Below are positions 48,811 through 56,987 of a DNA stretch of 64,000 nucleotides, in pieces. The notes beneath the pieces were generated by a model. The model saw only the letters and a list, made by a program, of their open reading frames with translations. It ran no database searches and was not told the DNA's origin. The stretch covers positions 62,001 to 126,000 of the forward strand of contig NZ_MUXN01000010.1 of assembly GCF_001995215.1 (NCBI RefSeq), read 5' to 3'. This DNA is from Amycolatopsis azurea DSM 43854. GTDB lineage: Bacteria; Actinomycetota; Actinomycetes; Mycobacteriales; Pseudonocardiaceae. Numbering within the stretch: the first letter of the stretch is position 1; every line of letters starts with the position of its first letter. The position numbers and the translations under genes were made by a program.

Positions 48811-50109
48811 GTGAGTTCCACCGCCTGGTTCACCCACGACCGGTTCGGGATGTTCGTCCACTGGGGACTGTATTCCCTGGCCGCCCGGCACGAATGGGTG
48901 CAGAACCGCGAAAAGCTGACCGACGAGCAGTACCGGGTCTACTTCGACCACTTCGAACCGGACAAGTACGACCCGCGTTCCTGGGCGCGGGCCGCGAAGG
49001 ACGCGGGCATGACCTACGTCGTGCTCACCACCAAGCACCACGACGGTTTCTGCCTGTGGGACAGCGATCTCACCGACTTCAAGGTGACGAACACCCCCTA
49101 CGGCGAGGATCTGCTCGAACCGTTCGTCGACGCGTGCCGCGAAGAAGGTTTGAAGGTCGGCTTCTACCACTCGCTGATCGACTGGCACCACCCCGCGTTC
49201 CCCGTCGACGGCACCCACCCCCGCCGCGACGACCAGGAGTACATCGCGGCGCACCAGTACGCCGACATCGCCGAGTACCAGCTGTACCTGCACGGCCAGG
49301 TCCGCGAGCTGCTCACCCGCTTCGGCACGATCGACTACCTGTTCTTCGACTTCTCCTACAAGGGCCGCAAGGAATGGTGGGGCGGCAAGGGCCCGGACGA
49401 CTGGGACTCCCCCGGTCTGCTCAAGCTGGTCCGCGAACTCCAGCCCGGCATCCTGGTCAACGACCGCACCGGCGTCCCCGGCGACTTCATCACCCCGGAG
49501 CAGTACCAGCCGTCCGGGCCGATGACCCGCGACGGCGTCCCGGTGGTGTGGGAGGCGTGCCAGACCCTCAACGGCAGCTGGGGTTACGACCGCGACAACC
49601 TCGACTACAAGAGCCCCGAACTGCTCATCCGGATGCTGGTCGACGGCGTGTCCAAGGACGGGAACCTGCTGCTCAACGTCGGGCCGAACGGCCGGGGCGA
49701 GATCGACCCGCGGGCGCTCGAAGTGCTCGCCGAGCTCGGCCGCTGGATGGACCGGCACGAACGCTCCGTCCGCGGTTGCGGTCCCGCCGAATTCACCGCG
49801 CCCGCCGACGGCCGCTACACCCAGCGCGGGGACCGGCTCTACCTGCATCTCTTCAGCTGGCCGATGAACCACGTCCACCTGCCCGGGCTCGCCGGACGGG
49901 TGCGCTACGCCCAGTTGCTCGACGACGCCTCGGAAATCCGGGTGGTGCACACGGATCCCGGGCAGACCGCGCAGAACACCCAGATGGGCGGGCAGCCGGA
50001 AGGCACGCTCACCCTCAAGCTCCCCATCCGGAAACCGGACACCCCGGTCCCGGTGATCGAGTTGTTCCTCACCAGCCCCGCCGCCGCGGAAACCCTCCCC
50101 ACCGATTGA
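48811..50109 (+). CDS. GH29 alpha-L-fucosidase
   Basis: 432 residues from GTG 48811 (AAGGAG 10 bases upstream). GH29 features: WFTHDRFGMFVHWGLYSLAARHEW at the N-terminus, YVVLTTKHHDGFCLWDS, VGFYHSLIDWHHP, probable nucleophile Asp180 in DYLFFDFSYKG, GDFITPEQYQPSG and VVWEACQTLNGSWGYD with candidate acid/base residues Glu230 and Glu248, LLIRMLVDGVSKDGNLLLNVGPNGRGEI. No signal peptide, so it acts inside the cell on imported oligosaccharide, releasing L-fucose or a similar sugar. Related alpha-L-galactosidase activity is possible. Confidence 0.92.
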   Translation: MSSTAWFTHDRFGMFVHWGLYSLAARHEWVQNREKLTDEQYRVYFDHFEPDKYDPRSWARAAKDAGMTYVVLTTKHHDGFCLWDSDLTDFKVTNTPYGEDLLEPFVDACREEGLKVGFYHSLIDWHHPAFPVDGTHPRRDDQEYIAAHQYADIAEYQLYLHGQVRELLTRFGTIDYLFFDFSYKGRKEWWGGKGPDDWDSPGLLKLVRELQPGILVNDRTGVPGDFITPEQYQPSGPMTRDGVPVVWEACQTLNGSWGYDRDNLDYKSPELLIRMLVDGVSKDGNLLLNVGPNGRGEIDPRALEVLAELGRWMDRHERSVRGCGPAEFTAPADGRYTQRGDRLYLHLFSWPMNHVHLPGLAGRVRYAQLLDDASEIRVVHTDPGQTAQNTQMGGQPEGTLTLKLPIRKPDTPVPVIELFLTSPAAAETLPTD

Positions 50110-50122
50110 GCTCGGAGGCATC

Positions 50123-51565
50123 ATGGATCGCAGAAGGTTCCTCACCGGCGCCACTCTCGGCGCCGCGCTGGTCACCGTCCCCTGGGTCACCGCCGGAACG
50201 GCGTCGGCCAAGCCGCAAGGGCTGTGCGCGCTGAACGTCAGCTCGCTGACCGAACTGCAGAACGCCATCAACTCGGCCACCGCCGGTGCCGTCATCACCC
50301 TGAACAACGGCACCTACACCGTGCCCACGGGCAAGCCGATCAGCATCAAGGGCAGGCGCGGCACCAAGGACCAGCCGATCACCATCGTCGCCCAGTCCAC
50401 CGGCGGGGTGACCCTGAACGGTGAGCAGAGCTTCGTCTTCGACGACTCGACCGGCGTCACGATCAGCGGATTCAATCTCCGGCAGAGCACCACGCTGGAG
50501 ATCCCGCCGAACTGTTCCCGGATCCGCCTGACCCGCAACGATCTCCAGTTCGCCGACATCACGGACCTGCACTGGGTGATGGTCCGCGCCGACTACAGCA
50601 AGATCGACCGCAACCACTTCCACCACAAGACGACGCTCGGCGTCATGCTCTGCATCGAGGGTGCGGACGAAGACAAGATGGCGGTGGGCGTCCACGTCCT
50701 GCGGAACTACTTCTCCGACCACACCTTCGCCGGCGACAACGGCGGCGAGCCGATCCGGCTCGGCGTCAGCCCGCGCGCGCTGAGCACCGCCGGCGCCACG
50801 GTGGAGTACAACCTGTTCGAACGCGCCAACGGCGACCCGGAGGCGATCTCGGTCAAGTCGTCGGGCAACTTCATCCGCAACAACACCATCCGGAACAGCC
50901 TGGGCGGCATCGTCCTGCGCCACGGGAACAAGACCGTCGTCGAATCCAACTTCATCCTCGGCGGCAAGGAAGGCATCCGGATCTACGGCAACGACCACAA
51001 GATCCTCAACAACTACGTCGCCGGACTGTCCAGCAACGCGCTGGTCGTCGGCAGCGGCTCCGTCCGGGACCACTTCCCGGGCGAATCGAAGGAATCGCGG
51101 CGCGGCAACGACGCGGCGGACCGCGTGCTGATCGCGCACAACACGCTGCTGAACAACAGCAGCACACTCTCCGGCGAGACCAAACGGACGATCGAACCGC
51201 GCGACTGCACAATCTCGGACAACCTCTTCGTCGGCGGCAACGGCGACCTGGTCGCGATGAGCACCACGGGCAACTTCACCTGGTCCGGCAACATCCTGTG
51301 GGGTTCGGGCGGGAACGGGAACATCCCGGCCGGCACCTTCCAGCGGGTGGACCCGAAGCTCGTGCAGGGCACCGACGGCGTCTCGCGGCTCGCCGCGGGC
51401 AGCCCCGCGATCGACGCGGCGACCCTGTCGCCCGCACCGGTCACGCTCGACATCGACGGTCAGGCCCGCGGCAGCCTGCGTGACGTCGGCGCCGACGAGT
51501 ACTCGACGGCCGCCATCGCGAACCGGCCGCTCACCACCGCGGACGTCGGCCCCGCCGCTCCGTAG
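50123..51565 (+). CDS. PL6-family polysaccharide lyase (alginate lyase/chondroitinase-B-like)
   Basis: 480 residues. Twin-arginine-like signal MDRRRFLTGATLGAALVTVPW, so export is likely. Right-handed beta-helix with repeated N-x-I-x-x-N strands. PL6 catalytic region: GDPEAISVKSSGNFIRNNTIRNSLGGIVLRHGNKTVVESNFI. Lys245 and Arg266 align with chondroitinase B Lys250 and Arg271, and upstream NHFHHKTTLGVMLCIEG is also characteristic. It cleaves a uronic-acid polymer by beta-elimination, probably with Ca2+. Placement beside a fucosidase suggests a fucosylated uronic-acid glycan; the substrate is unproven. Confidence 0.88.
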   Translation: MDRRRFLTGATLGAALVTVPWVTAGTASAKPQGLCALNVSSLTELQNAINSATAGAVITLNNGTYTVPTGKPISIKGRRGTKDQPITIVAQSTGGVTLNGEQSFVFDDSTGVTISGFNLRQSTTLEIPPNCSRIRLTRNDLQFADITDLHWVMVRADYSKIDRNHFHHKTTLGVMLCIEGADEDKMAVGVHVLRNYFSDHTFAGDNGGEPIRLGVSPRALSTAGATVEYNLFERANGDPEAISVKSSGNFIRNNTIRNSLGGIVLRHGNKTVVESNFILGGKEGIRIYGNDHKILNNYVAGLSSNALVVGSGSVRDHFPGESKESRRGNDAADRVLIAHNTLLNNSSTLSGETKRTIEPRDCTISDNLFVGGNGDLVAMSTTGNFTWSGNILWGSGGNGNIPAGTFQRVDPKLVQGTDGVSRLAAGSPAIDAATLSPAPVTLDIDGQARGSLRDVGADEYSTAAIANRPLTTADVGPAAP

Positions 51566-51587
51566 CCAGGCGGTCGACAACAGAGCC

Positions 51588-51625
51588 GGGCTCACGCCGG
51601 CGTCAGCCCACGCCGGCGTGAGCCC
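51588..51625 (+). terminator. Hairpin after the PL6 gene
   Basis: Perfect 16-bp arms GGGCTCACGCCGGCGT and complement, loop CAGCCC, 22 bases after the stop. It could terminate the uptake/hydrolysis part or attenuate lacI. Confidence 0.75.
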
Positions 51626-51647
51626 ACCGCACCACCGAGGAGGAACC

Positions 51648-52685
51648 ATGCCGCAGCGCGCCGCGGGTTCGGCCACCCTGGCCGACGTCGCCCGTGAGGC
51701 GGGAGTGTCGCTCGCGACGGCGTCGAGAGCGCTCAACGGCGGGACCAGACAGGTCAGCGGGACGCTGCGGGAATCGGTGCTCCAGGCCGCGGAACGGTTG
51801 CAGTACACGGCGAACGTGCCCGCGCAGGCGATGGCCCGCGGCCGCGGCAACGTCGTCGGGCTGCTGGTCCACGACATCGTCGACCCGTATTTCTCCTCGA
51901 TCGCCTCCGGGGTCATGCGCGTGGCCGCCCGGCACGGGCTGACGGTCACCATCGCGAGCACGGAAAACCGTCCGGAGAAGGAACTCGAGTACGTCACGAC
52001 ATTGCGCGGGCAACGGGCGCGGGCGGTCATCCTGGCCGGGTCGCGCAACGAGGACAGCGCCCTGCAACGGAATCTGACCAAGGAACTCAAGGCGTTCGAG
52101 GCCGCCGACGGCCGGGTCGTCGTGATCGGACAGCGGAAGCTGCCCTTCGACACCGTCATGCTCGAAAACGGGCCAGGGGCGGCGGCGCTGGCCGGACGAC
52201 TCGCCGGGATCGGGCATCGCGACTTCCTCGTGCTCGCCGGGCCACCCGGACTGCTGACCTCACGCGATCGCGTCCTCGGTTTCCGCGACGGCCTCGCCCG
52301 CCACGGCGTCTCCCTGCCCGCGAACCACGTCCTGCACGCGGAGTTCACCCGCGACGGCGGCTACGCGGCGATGGTGCGAGCGCTGGAAGGCGGCTTCCGG
52401 GGCTGTGTCTTCGCGGTCAACGACGTGATGGCCGTCGGCGCGATGGCCGCCTGCCGCGACCACGGCCTCGACGTGCCGGAGCACATCGCGATCGCGGGCT
52501 TCGACGACATCATCACGTTGCGCGACATAAGGCCTTCGCTGTCCACCGTGCGCGTCCCGATCGAGACGATGGGCGAACAGGCCCTCGACTTCGTGCTCGC
52601 CGACCGCGCGAGCGACCCCCGCGTCAAACCGGTCACCGGCGAGGTCGTGCTGCGGGAAAGTACTCGACCCTTGGAGGGGAAATGA
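51648..52685 (+). CDS. LacI-family regulator of the glycan operon
   Basis: 345 residues from ATG 51648 with GAGGAGGA upstream. HTH: ATLADVAREAGVSLATASRALNGGTRQVSGTLRESVLQAAERLQYTANVPAQAMARGRGNVVGLLVHDIVDPYFSSIASGVM. Effector domain with GFRDGLARHGVSLPA, CVFAVNDVMAVGAMAACRDHGLDVPEHIAIAGFDD. It overlaps the isomerase gene by 4 bases (ATGA) and so lies inside the operon it probably represses; the AAGCGCTT palindrome at 45576 is the candidate target. Confidence 0.9.
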   Translation: MPQRAAGSATLADVAREAGVSLATASRALNGGTRQVSGTLRESVLQAAERLQYTANVPAQAMARGRGNVVGLLVHDIVDPYFSSIASGVMRVAARHGLTVTIASTENRPEKELEYVTTLRGQRARAVILAGSRNEDSALQRNLTKELKAFEAADGRVVVIGQRKLPFDTVMLENGPGAAALAGRLAGIGHRDFLVLAGPPGLLTSRDRVLGFRDGLARHGVSLPANHVLHAEFTRDGGYAAMVRALEGGFRGCVFAVNDVMAVGAMAACRDHGLDVPEHIAIAGFDDIITLRDIRPSLSTVRVPIETMGEQALDFVLADRASDPRVKPVTGEVVLRESTRPLEGK

Positions 52686-53443
52686 TCCGCCCGGGACTGT
52701 GTTCGGTGACGCTGCGGCGGCTGGACGCCGACGAGGTCGCCCGCCGTGCCGAGGAAGCCGGGCTGCAAGTGATCGAGTGGGGCGCCGACGTCCATGTGCG
52801 CCCCGGCGACGACTGGGCGGCCGAGCGTGCGTTCGAAGCCATGGCACGGCACGGGCTGACTTGCGATTCCTACGGGTCCTACTTCCGTGCCACCCCGGTG
52901 GAATCCGGGAAGTTCGGCGAGATCGCCGCCACCGCGGTCCGGCTCGGCGCGTCGCGGATCCGGGTGTGGGCGGGCAAGGCGGGCTCCGAGGACGTCGACT
53001 CCTACGAGCGTGAGCAGGTCGTCGCCGGTCTCCGCGAAGCCGCCGACGTCGCGAACGAACATGGACTGGAGGTCGCGCTGGAGTTCCACGGCGGGACCCT
53101 GACCGACACCGCCGAATCGACCGTCCGGCTGCTCGACGAGGTCGGCCGCGACAACCTCGGCACCTACTGGCAGCCCCCGCAGGATCTGCCGGACGAGCAG
53201 GCGCTGGCGGGGCTGGAGCTGGTCCTCGACCAGGTGCGCGCGGTACACGTGTTCTCGTGGTGGCCCAGCAACGAACGGCATCCGCTGACCGCCAGGACGG
53301 AGCTGTGGACGGCGGCGTTCGGGCTGCTCGCGAAGGCCGGGCGGCCGCTCGACGCGCTACTGGAGTTCGTCCCGGACAACGATCCGGACCTGATCCCCGG
53401 CGAGGCGGACTCCCTGCGCAAGCTGATCGAGGCGGGCGCGTGA
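52682..53443 (+). CDS. Sugar phosphate isomerase/epimerase-like TIM barrel
   Basis: 253 residues. AP-endonuclease-2 family barrel: PGLCSVTLRRLDADEVARRAEEAGLQVIEWGADVHV, CDSYGSYFRA, GASRIRVWAGKAGSEDVD, VALEFHGGTLTDT (metal ligand Glu), NLGTYWQPPQDL, VRAVHVFSWWP (His), LLEFVPDND (Glu). Such enzymes isomerise or epimerise free or phosphorylated sugars, or act as dehydratases. It likely converts a product of the imported glycan. Coupled by 4-base overlaps to lacI upstream and the SGNH gene downstream. Confidence 0.85.
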   Translation: MIRPGLCSVTLRRLDADEVARRAEEAGLQVIEWGADVHVRPGDDWAAERAFEAMARHGLTCDSYGSYFRATPVESGKFGEIAATAVRLGASRIRVWAGKAGSEDVDSYEREQVVAGLREAADVANEHGLEVALEFHGGTLTDTAESTVRLLDEVGRDNLGTYWQPPQDLPDEQALAGLELVLDQVRAVHVFSWWPSNERHPLTARTELWTAAFGLLAKAGRPLDALLEFVPDNDPDLIPGEADSLRKLIEAGA

Positions 53444-54072
53444 AGTTCACCGAAGCCGACAGGCTGCTGTTCGCCGGCGATTCGATCACCGACTCCAGCC
53501 GCGACCGCGCCGATCCGGCGTCCTTGGGCAAGGGCTACGTCCGCCGGATCGCGGACCTCCTCGGCGACGGGCCGGAGGTGCTCAACCGGGGCGTCAACGG
53601 CAACCGGATCTACGACCTGGAAGCCCGCTGGACCACCGACGTCCTCGCGGCGCGCCCGACGGCGCTGACCGTGAAGATCGGCATCAACGACACCTGGCGG
53701 ACCTTCGACCGCGGCCTGCCGAGCCCGATCGGGAAGTTCCGCGCCGCCTACACCCGGTTGCTGGCGAGTGCGCGGCAGCATCTCCCGGCCGAGTTGTACG
53801 TGATCACACCGTTCCTGCTGCCGGTGGAGCCGGAACAGCGAGAATGGGAAGGCGATCTGGCTCCCCGGATCGAAGCCGCGATCGACGTGGCCACCGAATT
53901 CGGCGCGCGGCTGATCCGCGCGGATCTGTTCATGCCGCGCGCGGCGGCCGAACACGGGGCGGCGACGCTGGCCCCGGACGGTGTCCACCCCAGCCCGCTC
54001 GGTCACCGGTTGCTCGCCGAGGCCTGGCTCGCGGCGGCCGGCGCGCCGGTCGAGGAGGTTCCGCTCCCCTAG
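53440..54072 (+). CDS. SGNH/GDSL hydrolase (carbohydrate esterase-like)
   Basis: 210 residues from GTG 53440 overlapping the previous stop (GTGA). Block I LLFAGDSITDSSRD (nucleophile Ser), block II-like GVNGNRI, block III KIGINDTWR, block V APDGVHPSPLGHRLLAEAW with Asp and His. No signal peptide, so it is intracellular. This resembles acetylxylan/rhamnogalacturonan acetylesterase-type hydrolases. It probably removes acetyl or other acyl groups from the imported sugar. Last gene of the operon; the kinase gene starts 17 bases later with its own promoter. Confidence 0.85.
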   Translation: MKFTEADRLLFAGDSITDSSRDRADPASLGKGYVRRIADLLGDGPEVLNRGVNGNRIYDLEARWTTDVLAARPTALTVKIGINDTWRTFDRGLPSPIGKFRAAYTRLLASARQHLPAELYVITPFLLPVEPEQREWEGDLAPRIEAAIDVATEFGARLIRADLFMPRAAAEHGAATLAPDGVHPSPLGHRLLAEAWLAAAGAPVEEVPLP

Positions 54073-54076
54073 CGGA

Positions 54077-54082
54077 TAGAGT
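54077..54082 (+). promoter_or_regulatory. Putative -10 (TAGAGT), leaderless
   Basis: TAGAGT, 6 bases, then GTG 54089. Confidence 0.45.
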
Positions 54083-54088
54083 TGCGCC

Positions 54089-55384
54089 GTGAACCGGGAT
54101 GCCATCATTGCCGGGCGGTACCGGCTGGAGCGCAAGGTCGGCCGGGGCGCGATGGGCGTGGTGTGGCGGGCGCGGGACGAGCGGCTCGACCGCACGGTCG
54201 CGGTCAAGCAGCTGCTGCCGGACAACTCGTCGGACGACGCCCCGTTCCGGTCGATCGTGCGCGCGATGCGGGAGGCCCGGGTCGCCGCGCGGCTCAAGCA
54301 TCCGCACGCCGTCACCGTGTACGACGTCGCCGAACAGGACGGAACCCCGTTCCTGGTCATGGAGTTCCTGCCGTCGCGGCCGCTGACGGACCTCCTCGCG
54401 GACGACGGCCCGCTCCCCGCCGGCCGGGTGGCGGAGCTCGGCGCGCAGATCGCGTCGGCGCTGGCGGCGGCCCACGAGGACGGCATCCTGCACCGGGACG
54501 TCACGCCCAACAACGTCCTGATCACCGGGGACGGCGAGGCGAAGATCGCCGATTTCGGCCTGTCCCACGCCACGGGCGAAGGCACCATGACCGGCGGCGG
54601 CCTCGTCGTCGGCACTCCGGCGTTCCTCTCCCCCGAGGTCGCGGACGGCGAGGATCCCGGCTATCCGTCGGACGTGTTCTCCCTCGGTGCCACGCTCTAC
54701 ACGGCGCTGGAGGGCGCACCGCCGTTCGGCACCGACGGCAACCAGATCGCGCTCCTCAAACGGGTCGCCCGCGGCGAGATCACCGCGCCGCGAACGACCG
54801 GCCCGCTCACGGACGTCCTGCTGCGGCTGCTCCGGCGCGATCCCGGGGAACGGCCGGACATGGCCGAGGCCGAACGGATGCTCGCCGCCGTCGCCGACGG
54901 CCGCCCGGCGATCCTGTCCGGCACGAAACGGCTTCCCGCGCCCACTCGCCGTTCGAGGCTGCCGTTCGGCATCGCGGGTGGCGTCGTGGTGGCGGGAGGC
55001 GTGCTGGCGGGGATCCTTCTGTTCGACGACGACCCGCCCGCTCCCGTGGCGGCGCCGACCCCGCCCACCGCCCCGAAACCGGCGTGCGAAGCGCGTTACG
55101 AGGTCGCCAGCCGCTGGCCCGGCGGCTCGGAGATCCGTGTATCAGTACGGAACGCGAAGGACACCCGCCTCACCGGCTGGGAGGTCAGCTGGACCCTGCC
55201 GCCCGGAACCCGGATCGCGAACCTGTGGAACGGTTCCCTGGCGCAGGACGGCGACCGCGTACGAGTGTCCGAAGTGGACTGGAACGCGGTGCTGCCCGCG
55301 GGCGGGATAACCACGTTCGGCTTCATCGCGACCACCGGTGACGACGGCGGGGGCGCACCTGTCGCGGAATGCCGGACTTCGTGA
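54089..55384 (+). CDS. Receptor-like Ser/Thr protein kinase with extracellular CBM2 domain
   Basis: 431 residues. Kinase 9-270: GRGAMG loop (18-23), Lys40 in VAVK, catalytic loop HRDVTPNN (135-142), DFG at 155-157, GTPAFLSPE, DVFSLGATLY. The usual Lys two residues after the catalytic Asp is Thr139. A juxtamembrane stretch leads to one helix at about 294-311 (FGIAGGVVVAGGVLAGILLF), a Pro-rich linker, then residues 333-428 with the CBM2 pattern: paired Cys333/Cys428, LTGWEVSWTLPPGTRIANLWNG and VDWNAVLPAGGITTFGF. So a cytoplasmic kinase is joined to an outside cellulose/chitin-binding-type module in place of PASTA repeats. It probably senses wall or environmental polysaccharide (inference). Confidence 0.9.
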   Translation: MNRDAIIAGRYRLERKVGRGAMGVVWRARDERLDRTVAVKQLLPDNSSDDAPFRSIVRAMREARVAARLKHPHAVTVYDVAEQDGTPFLVMEFLPSRPLTDLLADDGPLPAGRVAELGAQIASALAAAHEDGILHRDVTPNNVLITGDGEAKIADFGLSHATGEGTMTGGGLVVGTPAFLSPEVADGEDPGYPSDVFSLGATLYTALEGAPPFGTDGNQIALLKRVARGEITAPRTTGPLTDVLLRLLRRDPGERPDMAEAERMLAAVADGRPAILSGTKRLPAPTRRSRLPFGIAGGVVVAGGVLAGILLFDDDPPAPVAAPTPPTAPKPACEARYEVASRWPGGSEIRVSVRNAKDTRLTGWEVSWTLPPGTRIANLWNGSLAQDGDRVRVSEVDWNAVLPAGGITTFGFIATTGDDGGGAPVAECRTS

Positions 55385-55395
55385 AGGATGGCGCC

Positions 55396-55971
55396 ATGCG
55401 GAAACTGATCTTCGGAATGAACCTGAGCCTGGACGGCTACATCTCCTCGGTCGACGGCGATCTCGGCTGGAGCGAGCCGAGTGACGAGCTGTTCCAGTGG
55501 TGGCTCGAGCAGGAGCAGGGGATCACGCTGTTCCTATACGGACGCGGGCTGTGGGAGACGATGAGTTCCTACTGGCCGACCGGTGACCAGCAGCCGGGCG
55601 CCAACGCGGCGGAGATCGAGTTCGCGCGGAACTGGCGGGACACGCCGAAGGTGGTGTTCACCTCCAAGACGCTCGACGAGGTCGACTGGAACACCCGGGT
55701 GGTGACCGGTGACGCGGTCGCCGAGATCACCCGGCTCAAGGCCGGGGAGGGCGGGCCGATGAGGGTCGGTGGTCCGAAGCTGGGTGCGGCGGCCATGCGG
55801 GCCGGGCTGGTCGACGAGTACGAGATCGTCACCCATCCGGTCCTGGTGGGCGGCGGCGCGCCGTTCTTCACCACGCTCGACAGCCGGGTGAACCTGAACC
55901 TGGTGGAGACGCGGACGTTTCCCGGCGGGGTGGTCCTCACCAGGTACGCGAAGGCCGAAGACACGCCTTAG
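55396..55971 (+). CDS. Dihydrofolate reductase-like (RibD C-terminal) protein
   Basis: 191 residues from ATG 55396. MRKLIFGMNLSLDGYISSVDGDLGW is the common start of the YyaP/YwjB-type DHFR-fold proteins; LFLYGRGLWETMSSYWP and GEGGPMRVGGPKLGAAAMRAGLVDEYEIVTHPVLVGGGAPFF (NADPH-binding) follow. An NADPH-dependent reductase of unknown substrate; true DHFR is unlikely. It starts 11 bases after the kinase stop and could be co-transcribed. The stop overlaps the convergent LacI stop by 4 bases. Confidence 0.85.
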   Translation: MRKLIFGMNLSLDGYISSVDGDLGWSEPSDELFQWWLEQEQGITLFLYGRGLWETMSSYWPTGDQQPGANAAEIEFARNWRDTPKVVFTSKTLDEVDWNTRVVTGDAVAEITRLKAGEGGPMRVGGPKLGAAAMRAGLVDEYEIVTHPVLVGGGAPFFTTLDSRVNLNLVETRTFPGGVVLTRYAKAEDTP

Positions 55972-56987
55972 CGAGCGGTGGATTCGCGCGCGTTCAGCCG
56001 CACCGGAACTTCGATCCGGCGCTGCTCGCCGCCCGGGGCGACGCCCTCGACGAGGTCCATCAACGCCGTGGCGGCGCGGCCACCCACCTCGCGTGGGTGC
56101 ACGAACATGCCGGTCACCTGCGGTGAGGTGAGCCGGAGCGAGCCGCTGTCGACGGCGCTGCAGATCCCGAGCGCGGTGGGCACCGCGAGCTTCCGCCGCC
56201 GGGCCTCGTGCAGCACGCCCAACGCGAGGTTCTCCGACGTCGTGAACACGGCGTCCGGGCACACCGGCCGGTCGAGGAGCCTGCCCAGCGCCTCGGCCGT
56301 GCCTTCGGTGGTCGGCGGTTCGTCGATCTCGACCACCACCGGCTCCAGTCCCCGGTCCTCGGCCCAGCCGGTGTATCCCGCGACCAGGTCCGCCGCGTAG
56401 GAGCGGCCGGTGTCGGTGGTGATCATCGCCGGTCGCACGTACCCGTTGTCCGCCAAGTGATCCAGCATCAGCCGGGCGGCCGCGACGAGGTCGTTGTCGA
56501 CGACGACCGGCACCGGGCACGGCGCCGCCATCGCGCGTCCGACGGTCACCAGCGGCCGGTCACGGCACCAGCCCGAAGCGAAGAACGGCTCGTCCCCACG
56601 AGGATCCACCAGGATGGCGCCGTCGACGGCGAACGCGTTGAGCCGGTCGAGGTCCGCGTCCGTCGGGGCCAGCAGCAGGGCGTACGACCGTTTCGACGCT
56701 GCCTCGGCGGCCCCGTTGAGGACTTCGAGGAAGTAGTCCGAGTTGGGCACGAGCGCGCAGGCACTGCTCGCGTCGACCGAGTTCGCGAGCTGGATCGCCA
56801 GGGTGCGAGAGCGCCGGGTGACCAGTTGCTGAGCGTGCACGCTGGCCTGGTAGCCGAGGTCGGCCGCCGCCCGCGCGACGCGCTGCCGCGTCTCCTCCGA
56901 AATCCTCCCCTGCCCGCTGAGCACGTGGGAGACGGTGGTGATCGAAACCCCCGCGGCGGCCGCGACGTCACGGATGGTCGGCGACAA
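55968..56987 (-). CDS. LacI-family regulator
   Basis: 339 residues from TTG 56987 with GGAGGT 4 bases upstream. HTH: SPTIRDVAAAAGVSITTVSHVLSGQGRISEETRQRVARAAADLGYQASVHAQQLVTRRSRTLAIQL. Effector domain with GAILVDPRGDEPFFASGW, NGYVRPAMITTDTGRSYAADLVAGYTGW, AVFTTSENLALGVLHEARRRKLAVPTALGICSAVDS. It directly follows the flavodoxin-like gene: that gene's TGA is adjacent to this TTG, so the two are translationally linked. No sugar genes are adjacent; target unknown. Confidence 0.85.
   Translation of the reverse strand: MSPTIRDVAAAAGVSITTVSHVLSGQGRISEETRQRVARAAADLGYQASVHAQQLVTRRSRTLAIQLANSVDASSACALVPNSDYFLEVLNGAAEAASKRSYALLLAPTDADLDRLNAFAVDGAILVDPRGDEPFFASGWCRDRPLVTVGRAMAAPCPVPVVVDNDLVAAARLMLDHLADNGYVRPAMITTDTGRSYAADLVAGYTGWAEDRGLEPVVVEIDEPPTTEGTAEALGRLLDRPVCPDAVFTTSENLALGVLHEARRRKLAVPTALGICSAVDSGSLRLTSPQVTGMFVHPREVGGRAATALMDLVEGVAPGGEQRRIEVPVRLNARESTAR

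Noticed and set aside
51588..51625. Hairpin after PL6 as a member of the GAARG repeat family
   Set aside because: Arms GGGCTCACGCCGGCGT lack the 13-nt word; it fits an ordinary terminator.
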